Made by a program: the position numbers and the translations under genes
Shown here: positions 41,201 through 53,900 of the stretch, piece by piece
How positions within the stretch are numbered: position 1 is the first letter of the stretch
Layout of the letters: the number at the start of each line of letters is the position of its first letter
Notes under the pieces: generated by a model
The model's input: only the letters and a program-made list of their open reading frames with translations
What the model was told of the DNA's origin: nothing
Databases searched by the model: none
Source: Closterium sp. NIES-65
Taxonomy: Eukaryota > Streptophyta > Zygnematophyceae > Desmidiales > Closteriaceae
Assembly (NCBI GenBank): GCA_948144175.1
Contig: CANXME010000033.1
Coordinates: 1 to 64,000, forward strand
Length of the DNA: 64,000 nt
Reading direction: 5' to 3'

Positions 41201-44046
41201 TCCCCCCCCCTCGGTACCCCCCCAGGTCTCTCCTCCTTCCCCATAGTCGTCCTCACCGCCTCTGCAGCAGCCGTCAGCGCTTCCTTTACCGGCCACTGCG
41301 GCCTCTAAGGGTGTTGGTGCTCGAGGTGAGGGCTCTAGCGGTGCTCGCTCTGGGGGTGCTGGCGTCGGAGCTGTTCGTGCACCTACAGGAGCAGCCAGTT
41401 CTGGGGGTGTTGGCGTTGGCGCTGAGCGTGCACCTGCCGCAGCTGCCCGTTCCGAGGGTACTGGAGCTGGTGGTGGTGCTGGAGCTGGTGGTGCTTTTGG
41501 AGCTGGAGAGTCTGGGGCTGGTGCTGGTGCCACTGGAGGCACCACGAATGGGGGTGCGGGTACATCTCCTACAGGTGCTGGTCGTACTGCCTTGGGAGGT
41601 ACTTGCTCTGGGGGTGCTCAGCCGGGTAGTGTCGAGGACGGAGCCGGTTCTTCTGTTGTGTCTCCTGACACCACTCCTCCTCCTCACCCCTACTCGACTC
41701 GTTTCCAGGCCCTTCTTCGTCTAGAGCGTGAGGAGTAGCAGCGTTCGGAGCGTGAGAGGTCGGAGGTTCAGCAGCGGGTGGAGCGTGAGAGGTTGGAGTT
41801 GCAGCGGAAGCAGCAGCAGTAGCAGCAGCAGCAGCAGCCGCAGTAGCCGGAGCAGCCTCCGGCCCCTGTTTCTGGCCTTTGGGCCCTTGGTCTCCCCTCC
41901 TCTCCTCCTGTGTTCGGTCCTACGTTTCCTCCTCCGGACTCAGCTCCGGCTGTGTTCCCTCGTTCTCAGTCTCCTCCGTCTCCCTCTCCTCTCGCCCACA
42001 CTTGGACCTCTCATCCCCCTCGTGCCCGTCCTTCGTCACCTGTCACTGACCTCCGTACCATGTTGTTTCGTCCTAGTCCTCCTCGTCCTCCTCCGTCTGT
42101 TCTTCCTCGTCCTCTTGCGTCGTCTCTCTCTGCCTCCCTGTCCACTCTGGTCACTGACTACTATCGCACGTACCGCCCCACTCTCTCTCGTGTTCTCGCC
42201 TCTCTTGTTACAGACCCTCGTGCCTCTCCTTCCTCCGTCGCGGTCCTCACTGCCGCTGTCACTGACTTTACTGCCACGCGTCGCCTTGACTACGCCACTC
42301 GTGTTGTGGCCGCTCCTCCTGTCCGTCCTCTGTCCGCCGGGGGTGAGTCTGCCTTTGGCTGTGACGTCCTAGAGGACAGACAATTTGAGCTAGAGTTGCT
42401 TCGCCTCATCTCTGTGCCATGCTCCTCGCTCCTGAGGGATACCCCAACGCTCCTGACATACCTACTCCTCGCACTTACGCTGAGGCAGTGTCAGGGCCTT
42501 GGGCCTCTCAATGGAGAGCTGCCATGGAGGCAGAGATTGCCTCCTACAGGTCCACAGTTGAAGGCATGTGGATCTTCAAGGTGAAGCGGCCGCCGGGATC
42601 TCCCCAAGTCTTCAAGGCATGCTACGTGGCTAGAGGGTTCAGTCAGCGTGACGGAGTTGACTTCTTTCAGACCTTCGCGCCCACCCCGAAGATGACCACC
42701 CCTCGGGTGTTACTGCACGTAGCAGCGCAGAGAGACTACGAGCTATACTCTCTTGACTTCTCCACTGCCTTCCTCCATGGCAGTCTACACAAGGAGATCT
42801 GGCTGTGTCGTCCTCCGGGCTTCACTGGCACCTTCCCGCCTGGGACCCAGTGTAGCCTCAGACGACCGGTCTACGGTCTCCGCCAGGCACCCCGTGCGTG
42901 GCACGACACTCTCCGCTCTACTCTGTTCGACCTTGGGTTTTAGCCGTCTTCCGCCGACCCGTCGCTGTTTGTTCGTCGTGGGCGCACACCTCTCTTCGTT
43001 CTCGTCTACGTTGACGACCTGGTTTTTGCCACAGCCGACACAATTGTACTGGTGGAGGTGAAGTCCGAACTGCAGAAGAGACACACCTGCACTGACCTTG
43101 GGGAACTGCGCCGCTACCTTGGCCTGCAGATCTCCAGGGACAGAGCCGCTCGCACCATCACTCTGACTCAGTCACACATGGTGCAGCAGGTCCTTCAGCA
43201 GTTCGGGCTTCAACACCCTTCACCTACACCCACCCCTCTTGCTGTAGACCACAGACTCACTGGGCCTTTTCCTTACGAGCCGTTCGAGCCTAGTGGTCCC
43301 TACGCAGTGCTGGTGGGCTGCCTCATGTACCTGATGACGTGTACTCGCCCGGACCTTGCCTTCCCTCTTAGCATCCTTTCTCGCTTTGTTGCGACTAGGA
43401 GACACCGTCCTGTTCACTGGACGGCGGCTAAGAGGGTGGCGAAGTACATCGGCGCGACATCAGACATGGGGCTTGTACTTGGAGGGACACAGCCAGTTGT
43501 ACTCACCGGTCACTACGACTCCTCCTACGCCGACGACGTTGAGACTCGGAGGTCTACGCAGGGTTACTGTTTCAGCCTGGGCTCTGGAGCTGTTTCGTGG
43601 AGGTCCACCCGGTCCTCTTCTGTTGCGACTTCTACCGCAGAGGCCGAGATCTACGCTGGAGCCCTTGCTGCACCGGAGCTACGCTGGTTGACCTTCTTGC
43701 TCACTGACCTTGGTGAGCGGCCGAGCTCTGCACCGACCTTGTTTGCTGACATCTTCACCAAGGCCCTCCAGCCTTGTGACCACCGCCGGTTTTGTCTGCA
43801 GTTAGGCCTCGTTGAGACTGGGTCTAGTAGACTGCAGTAGTGAGTTCTTACCTCTTGTTTGTGTGTACCATATATATTAGCTTGTACACTGTTGAACTGG
43901 CCTTGTGGCCCTTTGTTTGTGCTCAGACTGTGTGGTGACGTTGTGATCCACCTTGAGCTTTGTTTTCTCTCTTGCTTGTGACTGGTCTTGTGACCTTAGG
44001 TTGCGTTTCTTGTTGCTTGGCATTCCCCACTTAGGCTATGGGGGTG

Positions 44047-44180
44047 TGTCAAATGTTATATCCTCTAGTGGGTCATGCTATATGGGGTACAAAAAGTTAG
44101 GGTTCGGCATTTGTACCCCAACCCAATCAATCCAACTCATTTCGCTGTAACAGTTAGGGTTAGGCATTTAGTTTCTGAGA
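44047..44180 (+). repeat. copia-1 3' LTR
   Basis: 134 bp, about 93% identical to the 5' LTR over the shared part, with an internal duplication of about 17 bp (AGTTAGGGTTAGGCAT). Followed by the TCACC target duplication. Confidence 0.92.
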
Positions 44181-44217
44181 TCACCCTTGCCAAATCAGCT
44201 GAAAGAAATTTGTAAAG

Positions 44218-44545
44218 TAGCGGATCAATGCGCCCATAAACCCCCAAGGCGAACGCGCCTGTAACCCTCCCTAGGATCAATCGGGCATCCACAGTGCAGA
44301 TCTACTGACACCCCCCCATACTGGGAGGCCCAAGACTGAGCACAGCGGCAACGACCTACATGTGCATACACAGGGATTCGAACCCGAGACCGCTCTGAAA
44401 CCACGTCAGAATCCCAACACTAGACCATTGGGATAAAATGACTTGTTGAGAAGCGGGTCAATGCGCCCATACCCCCCAGGCGAACGCGCATGTAACCAAC
44501 GCTAGGTTCAATCGGGCATCCACAGTGGAGATCTACTGACATCCC
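44218..44545 (-). repeat. tRNA-derived SINE-like sequence between two direct repeats
   Basis: Two copies of an about 90-bp sequence (AGCGG.TCAATGCGCCCATA ... CATCCACAGTG.AGATCTACTGACA) lie at about 44218-44310 and 44453-44540. Between them, on the minus strand, a tRNA-like stretch (44433 to about 44370) has an A-box-like TGGTCTAGTGTTGGG and a perfect B box GGTTCGAATCC. The arrangement suggests a tRNA-headed SINE with a repeated body. Confidence 0.55.
44369..44433 (-). tRNA. tRNA-like pseudogene / SINE head
   Basis: TCCCAAT, GGTCTAG, a TCTGA/TCAGA anticodon-stem pair and GGGTTCGAATCC are seen in tRNA order. The acceptor stem does not pair and position 33 of the anticodon loop is not T, so this is a tRNA-derived relic rather than a working tRNA. 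The D-arm resembles Glu/Pro tRNAs. Confidence 0.45.
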
Positions 44546-44580
44546 CTAGCGTTTTCACTCGATAGATTAAGGGCCCACCA

Positions 44581-45600
44581 TATTCGCTGGCGCACTCATC
44601 GTACTAACGCGCGCCCCATTGTAATGCGCGCCTTGTAGACCATTGCCCGTCGCCCGGAGCACACCCGTCGTCAATACCCGCCCCATCGCCCATAGATTTC
44701 TCGTCACTCATCGATTTTTCCCCTCCCGTCGCCCGTTGCCCGTCTCCCGTTGACCGTGGGAACAGGCCCCGCAGCCCCTTTTTCGCTAGCGGGCCCCGCG
44801 GCCCTTTCGATAGTGGGCCCCGTGGTCGCGTCGTCAGTCGTACGCACACACAGTAGTAGCCGCGCGCACGTGCAGCTCGCCGCCTTAACCGCTGCCTCAC
44901 CATTGAACCGCTGCCTTACCTGCCGCCCCATCTCTTAGCCCTGCCCCACCTGTCAGTAGCCCCCCCACGAGCTGAAACCCGCCGCCCCACCTGGCACCCG
45001 CTGCCCCACGAGCTGCCTCACCCGCCGCCCCACCTGTTAGCCTCAGCCTCATCAACTAGCCACACATGGAAACCATAGTCTACCACCCGTACCCGCTGAA
45101 CCGCACAGAACCGCACAAAACCGCACAGAACCACACAGAATGGCACAAAACGGCACAGAATGACACAGAACGGCACGAAACCACACAAAATCGCACTCCA
45201 CCCATGCTAGCTCCCCTAGAACTGCACAGGACCACATTCCACCCGTACTAACCCTCCTGGAATCGCACAGAACCGCACTCCACCACCCTAGACCGTTCTT
45301 TACTGCTCCCAACCACAGTGAACTGCCCTCCATCGCTCCCAGCCGCATCCGACCACACTGAACCCCTCCCACAAGCACCAAAACCGCACTCAGCAGCATT
45401 CCACCGCACCAAGCCAATCCTAGCCCCACTGGATCGTCCAACACAGTTCCCAACCGCTCTCAACCCCACCCAATTGTTCACCACCGCACTAGACTGCCAT
45501 CAGTTGCACCATCAGCAGTATAGGCTGCCCCCCAGCGCACCAGCAGCAGCTTAGGCTGCCACCAGTAGCACCAGGAGCAACTTAGGCTACCGCCAGCGTA
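44581..45600. other. Low-complexity region between copia-1 and copia-2
   Basis: CCGCCCCACCTG-type repeats (44920-45050), then an ACCGCACAGAACCGCACAAA-type repeat (45090-45200) and related ACCGCACTCCACC units to about 45480. This resembles copia leader sequence but no LTR was found. Confidence 0.5.
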
Positions 45601-48600
45601 CCCCCCCCCCCGTACTAGCTTGCCATGTAGCTGTGGCAACAGCCGCAGCAACAACAGTGGTCTCAGCAGCAGCAGTGGCAGCGGCAGAAGCACAGGTGGC
45701 CGTAGCTGCAGCAGTGGCGGGTTCAGCTGCAGCGCCAGCAGCGACCTCCACAGCGGGGCCCTGACGGACCCAGCCAGTACACATACCGGTACGTGGGAGC
45801 TGCAACTGCTATTGAGACTTGTGTTACCAGTCTTGGTGCGTGTGTAGTTTTCGGTCCAGGCGCCTCAGAGGTTCTTAGTGCGGGAGCTACAGCCACCACT
45901 ATAATAGTACCAGCCTTTGTCGCTGGCTCGGTTGCGACCTCACCGACTGCACGGCTTTCCTTCACCCTAAACTCTCGAGCGTCCAGGTGTTTCTTTCGTG
46001 ACTGCACCGACCTCACGCCACTGCACACTCCAGTCACTGTCACCTTGGCTGACCCCTCCGTAGGATCCGTAGTTGCAGAGAGCACCGGCACTCTCCCATG
46101 TCGATCGGCTCCCTTTGGGTTTCTCACAGGTTGCTACACCCCCTCGTTCTCTAGAAACCTAATGGGTGTCAGTCACCTTTACGACCTCGAAGTTGTCACT
46201 ACTTTCCCACTGTACGAGCCTGTTGCCTCTTGCACAGTCGGTGCGACTGAGGCGCCTCTAGCCACTTTCCACAGGGAGCCTGGCTTTGATTTGTATTCAC
46301 TACATACTGGGTCCCACCACACTCGGTCAGGTCAGGTCAGGTAGCTGATGTGTCGTGCGACTGTCGGTCACTCACCCACCCGTCGGTCCTCTGGCACCAC
46401 CGTCTTGGTCACCTGTCGTTCCCACGTCTCAGTTGGATGGTACGTCACCGTCTGGTCTTAGGTCTCCCAGAGTCGCTTGCCCCGCTTCCTCGCTCGCCAG
46501 CGCTGCCGTGCACTCCCTACGTCGAGGGTCGGCAGCGCGCCGCCCCTCACTCCTCCTCGTTCCCTCCCACCACGGCTCCCTTACCAACCATGCACTTGGA
46601 CGTCTGGGCCCCCTCCCCGGTCCTTGGCCCACGTCAGGAGCGCTACTTCCTTATTGTAGTGGATGACTACTCCCGCTACACCACGGTTTTCCCTTTGCGA
46701 CGGAAGGCCAATGTGCCAACCGTCCTTGAACCGTGGCTACTAGCAAGGGGTGGCGTCCAAGGCCTATGTGGGCTCCGCCTACACTCGTACCGTGGTGGAG
46801 AATTTTCTTCCACTCGCCTGGAGACGTTCTGTCAGGGTTGGGGGATCATCCAGTCTTACACGCTACCAGTCTCGCCGCAGCAGAACGGGGTAGCCGAGCA
46901 ATGCATCGGCCTGGTCATGGAGGTTGCCCGGACCTCCATGTGCCATGCCGATGCCCCCCAGTTCTTGTGGCCTCAGGCAGCCCGCTACGCCGCGCACCAG
47001 CTGAACCTGTGGCCTGGTGACGCACGGCCACGGGTGATGCCGATCTTCCTTTGGACAGGTTTTCCGAGCGTAGCAGCTGACTACCGCGTCTGGGTTGTCT
47101 GGCTCACGTTCGCGCCCCTAGCATGAACAAGTTGTCTGCGCGCACCCATGTCTGCATCTTTCTTGGCTTCCCCGTCGATGCCTCAGGCTGGGTGTTCTAT
47201 GACCCAGTCACCCAACAGTTCTTTGCCTCTCACGACGTCACTTTCGACGAGTAGGTCAGTTACTATAGGAGTCGCCCCTACCGAGGTTCTGAGGCCTTTT
47301 CCCCCCCGCTGTTCCTCGCCCTTGAGCCCCCCCCTAGTCGCCCCGGTAGCCCCACCCCCTTCGCATCCTGCCCCGTCAGGTGTGTCGCACGTCACTCCGC
47401 AGTCTTCCCCCCCACAACGTCTAGTCCCTGTCGTGTCTGGGGGTGCTGGAGGTGCAGTTGCGGAGGGTGAGGGTACTGGGGCTGCTGGAGCCCGTTGTGC
47501 AAGCTCTGGGGGTGCAGGGGGTGTGAGAGCGGAGACCACTCCTAAGGAGGACATGGCTATCTCGACTCAGCGGCCTCGCCCCGCCTCACCCCCTGGCTTT
47601 CCGTTTGTTCCGCAATCCCCTCATCGTTTGCCTCCGCGGCCGGTCGCTGCAGAGCCTGGGGGTGTTCCTACAGGAGGCACTGGAGTCCCTGGGGGTGTTG
47701 TTGGTGGAGGTTCTGGTTCTGGGGGTGCTGGAGCCGGAGACACGAGCACTGCGACGCCTACGCCGCGCACTATACGTTTCCTGACCCGAGTGCAGTGTTT
47801 AGACAGGTTGGAGAGGGAGGAGCGGGAGCGGTTTGAGAGGGCACAGCAGCAGCACCAGCAACAGGCTCAATCGGAGCGTCAGGAGGGAGTAGAGGAGGAG
47901 TCACGGCAGCAGCAGCAGCATTCTCAGTCGGAGCATCAGGAGAGAGTAGAGGAGGAGTCACGGCAGCAGCAGCAACAGTTTCAGTCGAAGCGTCAGGAGA
48001 GAGTAGAGGAGGATTCACGGCAGCAGCAGCAGCAGCAGCACCAGTCTTAGTCGGAGCGTCAGGAGAAAGTAGAGGAGGTGTCACGCAAGCAACAGCAGCA
48101 GCAGCAGCAACACCACCAGCAGCACCAATAGCAGCAGCAACAGTAGGAGCAGCAGCAGTCTTAGATGGAGCGTCAAGAGAGAGTAGAGGAGGAGTCACAT
48201 CCACAGCAAGAGAGAGTAGAGGAGGAGTCACGACTGCCACAGCAGGTGCAGTTGCACCCACAGGAGGAGAGGGTAGAGCAGGATTCCCGGCCGCATCAGC
48301 AAGTGTTGTTGCAGCCACAGCAGGACATAGTAGAGGAGGAGCCACGGGAGCAGCAGGGGGGGCAGGTGCCGCAGCAGCAGTCGCCAGAGGAAGCGGAGCA
48401 GCAGCGACTTAGAGACCTGCTCGACTCAGCACCAACACGCTTTGTTTGTGGTCCCCTATCCTCCCCTCCTGTTCCCCCTGTCGAGTCCCTTTCCTCGTCC
48501 CAGTGGACTCGTCGTTCTCCCCTCAGTCGTGTTGTGTCCCCAGAGCCTCGCCGGTCCCGTTACCGTGCCGACGGCCCGTTTCACCTAGTTCTTCACTCTC

Positions 48601-50952
48601 GTGTTCCACCTCCTCCTGTACTTCCACAGCCTCCTGAGTCATCCCTCACTGTGTTTCACGACTCGTTGTCCGACTACCTCCGTGCCTCTCGTCATGTTGT
48701 CTCCCGTGTATTGTCCGCGCTGGTCACGGACCCGATTGCACCTCTGTCGTCTGTCTCGGAACTTGTTACCACTGTCGTTGGCTTTGCCTCTTCCCACTGC
48801 CTTGACTACACCGCTCACTTGGTGAGTGGATCTGCTCGTTCTCCGTTCTCTGGGGGTGCTCCTGTTTTTCCCCTGGAGGTCCTCGAGGACAGGCGGTTTG
48901 AGCTTGGCTTCCTTGCGGCCGCTGTTCCTCATCTCTGTGCCATGCTGCTTGCCCCTGAGGGGGATCCAGACGCCCTTGACATCCGATCCCTGACAATCAT
49001 GCTAAGGCGGTCTTGTGACCCTAGGCTTTGTACTGGATAGCAGCTAAGGAGGCAAAGATGGCATCTTATAGGTCCACATGCACCTATGTTGATGCCGTCC
49101 CACCACCTGGGGCGAACGTTGTCAGTAGCATGTGGCTCTACAAGGTGAAACGGCCGCCTGGAGCACCACCCGTGTTCAAGGCGTGCTACGTGGCGAGAGG
49201 CTTCAGTCAGCAAGAGGGGGTAGACTTTTTTCAGACCTTCGCTCCCACCCCAAAGATGACCACTCTTCTGGTGTTGCAGCATGTTGCAGCACAGCGCGCC
49301 TACGAGTTGCACTCCTTGGACTTCTCCACTGCGTTCCTTCAGGGGAGCCTGCACGAGCAGATCTGGCTGTGTTGTCCTCCTGGCTTCACTGGCTCTTTCC
49401 CTCCTGGGACCCACTGGCAGCTTCGTCGACCGGTCTACGGCCTGCGCCAGGCTCCCCGCGAGTGTCACAACATGCTACGTATGACTCTTGCAGCGCTTGA
49501 CTTCTTTCCGTCCTCCGCCGACCCGTCGCTGTTCGTCCGCCGTGGCTCAACCCCGTTCTTTGTTCTGGTCTACGTTGATGACCTGGTCTTCGTCACTCCC
49601 GATCGACGCGCACTAGCCTCCGTGAAGGAGGAGCTGTAGAGGAGACACACTTGCACTGACCTTGGAAAGCTGCAGCGCTACCGTGGCCTGCTCGCACCAT
49701 TACGCTGACGCAGCCGCATATGGTCGAGCAAATCCTCACGCGGTTTCGCTTCTCGTTCTCCAAGGTACAGCCCACCTCTCTTGCTGTGGATCATGGGCTC
49801 ATGGCTCCACCTTCGGACGAGCCATTTTCGTCCAACGGTCCATATCTTGAGCTGGTGGGGTTGTCTCATGTACTTGATGACTTGTACTCGCCCAGACCTA
49901 GCTTACCCTCTTAGCGTCCTTGCGCGCTTTGTTGCGCCTGGGAGACACCGACCTTCCCACTAGTACGCTGCTAAGAGGGTGGCGAAGTATGTGGCAAGTA
50001 CATCAGGCATGGGACTTGTCCTTGGAGGGAAGCAGCCAGTTACACTTACAGGTTACTCGGACTCGTCGTGGGCAGACGACGCAGAGTCGCTGCAGTCTAC
50101 ACAGGGTTACTGCTTCAGTCTTGGGACCGGAGCTGTTTCGTGGAGCTCAACTTGGGCGTCGCCCGTCTCTAGTTCTAGTTGTGAGGCAGAGGTGTACGCT
50201 ACAGCCATGGCCGCCCAGGAGCTTCGCTGGCTGTCTTTCCTCCTCACCGACCTTGGCGAGCGGCCTCGCTCTCCCCCAGTCTTGTTCAGCGACAACAGGT
50301 CTGCTGTCCTGTTGTGCAAGGAGCCCCGACTGGTTGGGAAGGCGAAGCACATCCAGCTTTGTTACTTCCTTCCCCGCGAGTTTCAGCAGCATGGCCAAGC
50401 CCGCGTGGTACGTGTGGTTTTTGAGGCCAACACTACATATATCTTCACCAAGGCGTTGCCGCCTTGTGCTCACCAGCGCTTCTGCATCCAGCTAGGCCTT
50501 GTGTCTACAGGCCCTCACTTGCTTGCGCAGAGATGCTTTGTCTTGTACCCTTGTATCTCTTCCTATATATACATCTATATTGATGCATACGGATTGGCCT
50601 TATGGCCCCTTGTTTGCCCTCAGACTATATGGTGACGTTGTGATCCACCCTGAGTTGCATCCCTTGCTTGATTCTTGTTGTTGCAGACCAGTCTTGTGAC
50701 CTTTCCTTGCTCTTGCTGACTAGTCCTATGACCCTTGCTCTCAGATTGTATGGTGACTTCGTGATCCACCCTGAGATATGTGTTGCTTTCCGCAGGACTA
50801 CCATCACCTAGACTATGGGGGTGTGTCAAACTATAATGATATAGTTTGTATTGTTCTAGTCTAGGTGCATTTACTTTGTCCTAGGTTTAGGGTTGGGGCT
50901 GACTTATATCTTGCTTGTTCGTTCATTTGCTATTCATTCTCATATCTCAACA
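45600..50952 (+). mobile_element. copia-2: Ty1/copia fossil with 3' LTR only
   Basis: Parts visible: protease region (about 45.9-46.2 kb), integrase (about 46.4-47.1 kb; QQNGVAEQ), a Gln/Ser/Pro-rich linker with CAGCAG repeats (about 47.8-48.4 kb), reverse transcriptase (about 49.0-49.6 kb; AFLQGSLHEQIWLC and YVDDLVF) and RNase H (about 50.0-50.5 kb), followed by an LTR (50824-50952). No 5' LTR or Gag was recognised, so the left boundary is approximate. The element is broken, with several breaks. It is a different lineage from copia-1. Confidence 0.88.
50824..50952 (+). repeat. copia-2 3' LTR
   Basis: Starts TGTCAAACTATAATGATATAG and ends CTCATATCTCAACA; preceded by a purine tract (ATGGGGGTG), as in copia-1. 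No partner LTR was found in the window, so the ends are by analogy. Confidence 0.7.
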
Positions 50953-53900
50953 CCCCACTCAGTCGCAGTGAATGTGAGATCTGAGTGAGCTGGGACCGCC
51001 AAAACCCATGCACCAGCCCCTGGGCCTTGAAGGGATGTGAAACGGGCCAGGGTGGCATCGTCACGAGCCGAGCGGCGCAGTGCATGGAGCTCCTCAACAG
51101 CCAACTGCCGCTGCCGCGCCTGGAAAAGCTGAAGAGGAGGGGCCGCTACACACAGAGGTAAGCCCGGCATCTCCTAGCGTATAGTCGCAGGCAACTGCTC
51201 AATCGCCTTGGCAAACCACGGGTCAAGAAACTCCGCCCCTGCCTAAGTGGTGAGGTATTCTGCAAATATCGCCTCCTCGGCCGCCACCCCCAACTGTGCA
51301 ATATCCCGCGCGGCCTGCGCCCACCCGCACACATTGGACAGCGGACTCAAAGAGGCCGTCGCCCGGATCCCAAACCCTCCGAGTCGCACAGGGAGATGCA
51401 GCTGCATGCGTGCGCGCCTAGAGCGGTCGGGGGCCTGCTCCCAAATGCTAGGTGGGAAAAGCTGCTCAAAGCAATCCTCCAAACAGCTATCCCAATTCCT
51501 AAAGGCCTCCACCACCTCCGGACGCGGCAGCATAGTCCGGGCCAGGTACATCGGCTGTGCTGAAACTGCAATGGCGAGGAGATGTGAAGCCATCTGGGGG
51601 TGGTCGAACAGGGGGAGCCATAGCAATGGTGCCTGCAACTGTCGAAGCTGCTCCCGTAACCGGGCCACCTCCCAATCCTCCTCCCCAATAGGCACACCCA
51701 CCACAGTGAGACCCTCCTCCACCTGCTGCATCCCCAATGGCAGTGCCCGCACCACATCCCCACCTTCGCGCTCCCAAAACCGGCCCTTGTGCGCCTGCAC
51801 CTCCAGCCCCACCCACTCCAACTGTTCCCGCAGTGCCCCAAAAGCCTTTAGAATTTCAGCCGCTGGTCCCAAGATATAGGTATCATCTGCATAACTCAGG
51901 AAAAGTAGGTCCCTGAGCTCTCTAGTCACCGACTCCATCACCTGCTGCTCCGTGAACGCGAAACGAAAAGGGTCGAGCGTGTCCCCCTTCCGCGATCCTC
52001 GTGCCGACTCAAGGCTCTGTATGAAAGGGCCCGCTCAGAGGTACAAGTCGCTAGGTGTCCCGTAGAAAACACGCAAGAATGGGATCAACCCTAAGAAAGG
52101 CGACTCTCGCAGCCCCTTAAACATCTCATGACGGTGAAACGAATTGAAGGCGTTCGCGATGTCTATCTGCAGTGCACACCAGCCGGGGTGAGTGGCCAGC
52201 GCTGACCGAAAAGAATGAGTAAGAATCTCCACCCCGGTCCTGGTGCCTGCTCCCAGATGGTTGCACGGCAGAAAGTAGGAAGCCATCGCAGGGCGGAGCG
52301 AGATGCAGAGAGCTCGAGCGAACCTCCCCAGTCGCCACCGGCCGGACGTCGCCGTTAGGCTTGGAAAGCCCAACTAGGTTGGATGCGGTGAGCCAGGGCC
52401 GAGCCCGCTCGGGGACCTGTCTCGCCACCCATTGGTTGAACACTTCCAACAAGTGGGAAAGGCAAAAAGGTTCAGTGAGAAAGGTGTCGCGCAGATGCTC
52501 TGTGACCCACCCCGATGGCCTTGCTGCTGAAGCGCGAGCATCAACATAGATAGCTTTGGCCAGGATGTCGATCGTGAGTGGAGGCCGCTGAGGAGCATCG
52601 ACGGTGAAATCACGGACCCACTGTGGTACCTCGCCAGTGCTAGCAGGGTGCTTCTCTCGTAGCGATTGCACCAGGGGTCGAGCCAAGTGCCTGCGCGTGC
52701 CTCTCCACCTCAGACGCCCGGCATACCCTTATGTGGTTTGCAGCAGCCCCTCTCGTAGCGAACGTGTGAAAACACGTGTCACATGGAAAACAGGGGCATG
52801 GGGAAGGCGGCCTGGGAGGTTCTCCGTCCGCCTCTGACTCCTCCGCAGTCGCCATGGGGGTATCTAACTCCAAAAGTCGGCTCCACTCCTCCCACTGCTG
52901 CTCCTGGTTGTCCATCAACTGCCCCCCTGGCTGCTGCGCTCCCTGGGGTGTTCCGGTCACCCCCGGCTGCCCCTCTGCCTGCTACTCTCGCCGGGGTGCT
53001 CCGGGCACCCTCGGCTGCCCCCCTGGCTGGTGCGCTCCCTAGGGTGCTCCGGTCACCCCCGGCTGCCCCCCTGGCTGGTGCGCTCCCTGGGGTGCTCCAT
53101 TCGCCCCCGGCTGCCCCCCTGGCTGCTGCTCCCTCTGGAGTGCTCCGGTCGCCCCGGGCTGCCCCCCTAGTTGCTGCGCTCCCTGGGGTGCTCCGGTCAC
53201 CCCCGGCTGCCCCCCTAGCTGCTGCTCTCTCTAAGCTGCTCCCTGCACCCTCGGCTGCCCCCCTACCTGCTGCTCTCCCCAAAGTGCTCCCAGCACCGTC
53301 GGCTGCCCTCCTACCTGCTGCTCTCCCCGGGGTGGTCCGGGCACCCTCGGCTGCCCCCCTGCCTGCTGCTCTTCCTCAGGTGCTCCGGGCACCCTCGACT
53401 ACCCCCCTGCCTGCTGAGCTCCCAGGAGTGTCTCACTCGCCCTCGGCTGCCCCTCCGCCTGCTGTGCGACATCCCCGCTTCCAGTCCACCCTTGCGATTT
53501 ACGGGAATGGCGCCTCCAGCCTCGGCCCCGTGCCCGGGTTCTCTTCACTTGGCTTGCAACATCCAGATTAGCGACCTTCTGCTGCCCCTGCGCTGGCAGC
53601 TCCCGCCGCTCCCCCCCCCGGCAGCTCCTGCCGCTCTCTCACCGACAGCGCTTGCTGCCCTCCTGCCGGCAGCTCCAGCTGCCCTCCTGTTGGCTGCTCC
53701 AGCTGCCCTCCTGTTGGCAGCTCCTGCTACTCTTCTCGTGGCAGCTCCTGCTGCCCTCTTGCGTGAAGCCGCGCCTGGTACCCGGATCGGTCCCGCCGCA
53801 CCTCTGGCTGTAGCTCGGCCATTTCCACGTCTACCGCTTGCTGCTCCCTCTCCGGCAGCTACCCTTCCCCCGGCAGCTCCGGCTGCCCCTCCCTTGGCAG

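Larger units (their letters stand above)
37078..44180 (+). mobile_element. copia-1: Ty1/copia LTR retrotransposon fossil with both LTRs
   Basis: LTRs at 37078-37194 and 44047-44180 are flanked by a matching 5-bp target duplication TCACC (37073-37077 and 44181-44185). Parts in Ty1/copia order: a primer-binding-like TGGTATTAG just after the 5' LTR, Gag (about 38.3-38.7 kb), a zinc-knuckle region (about 39.4 kb), protease (about 39.6-39.8 kb), integrase (about 40.4-41.1 kb, HSDRGGEF), a long Ser/Pro/Gln-rich linker, reverse transcriptase (about 42.5-43.1 kb) and RNase H (about 43.4-43.8 kb). The element is broken, with at least half a dozen breaks. The LTRs differ at about 8 of 116 aligned sites plus one short insertion, so it is moderately old. 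A MITE is inserted in its leader. Confidence 0.93.

Noticed and set aside
44369-44433. Functional tRNA gene
   Set aside because: The acceptor stem does not pair and the anticodon loop is abnormal; kept only as a tRNA-derived relic.
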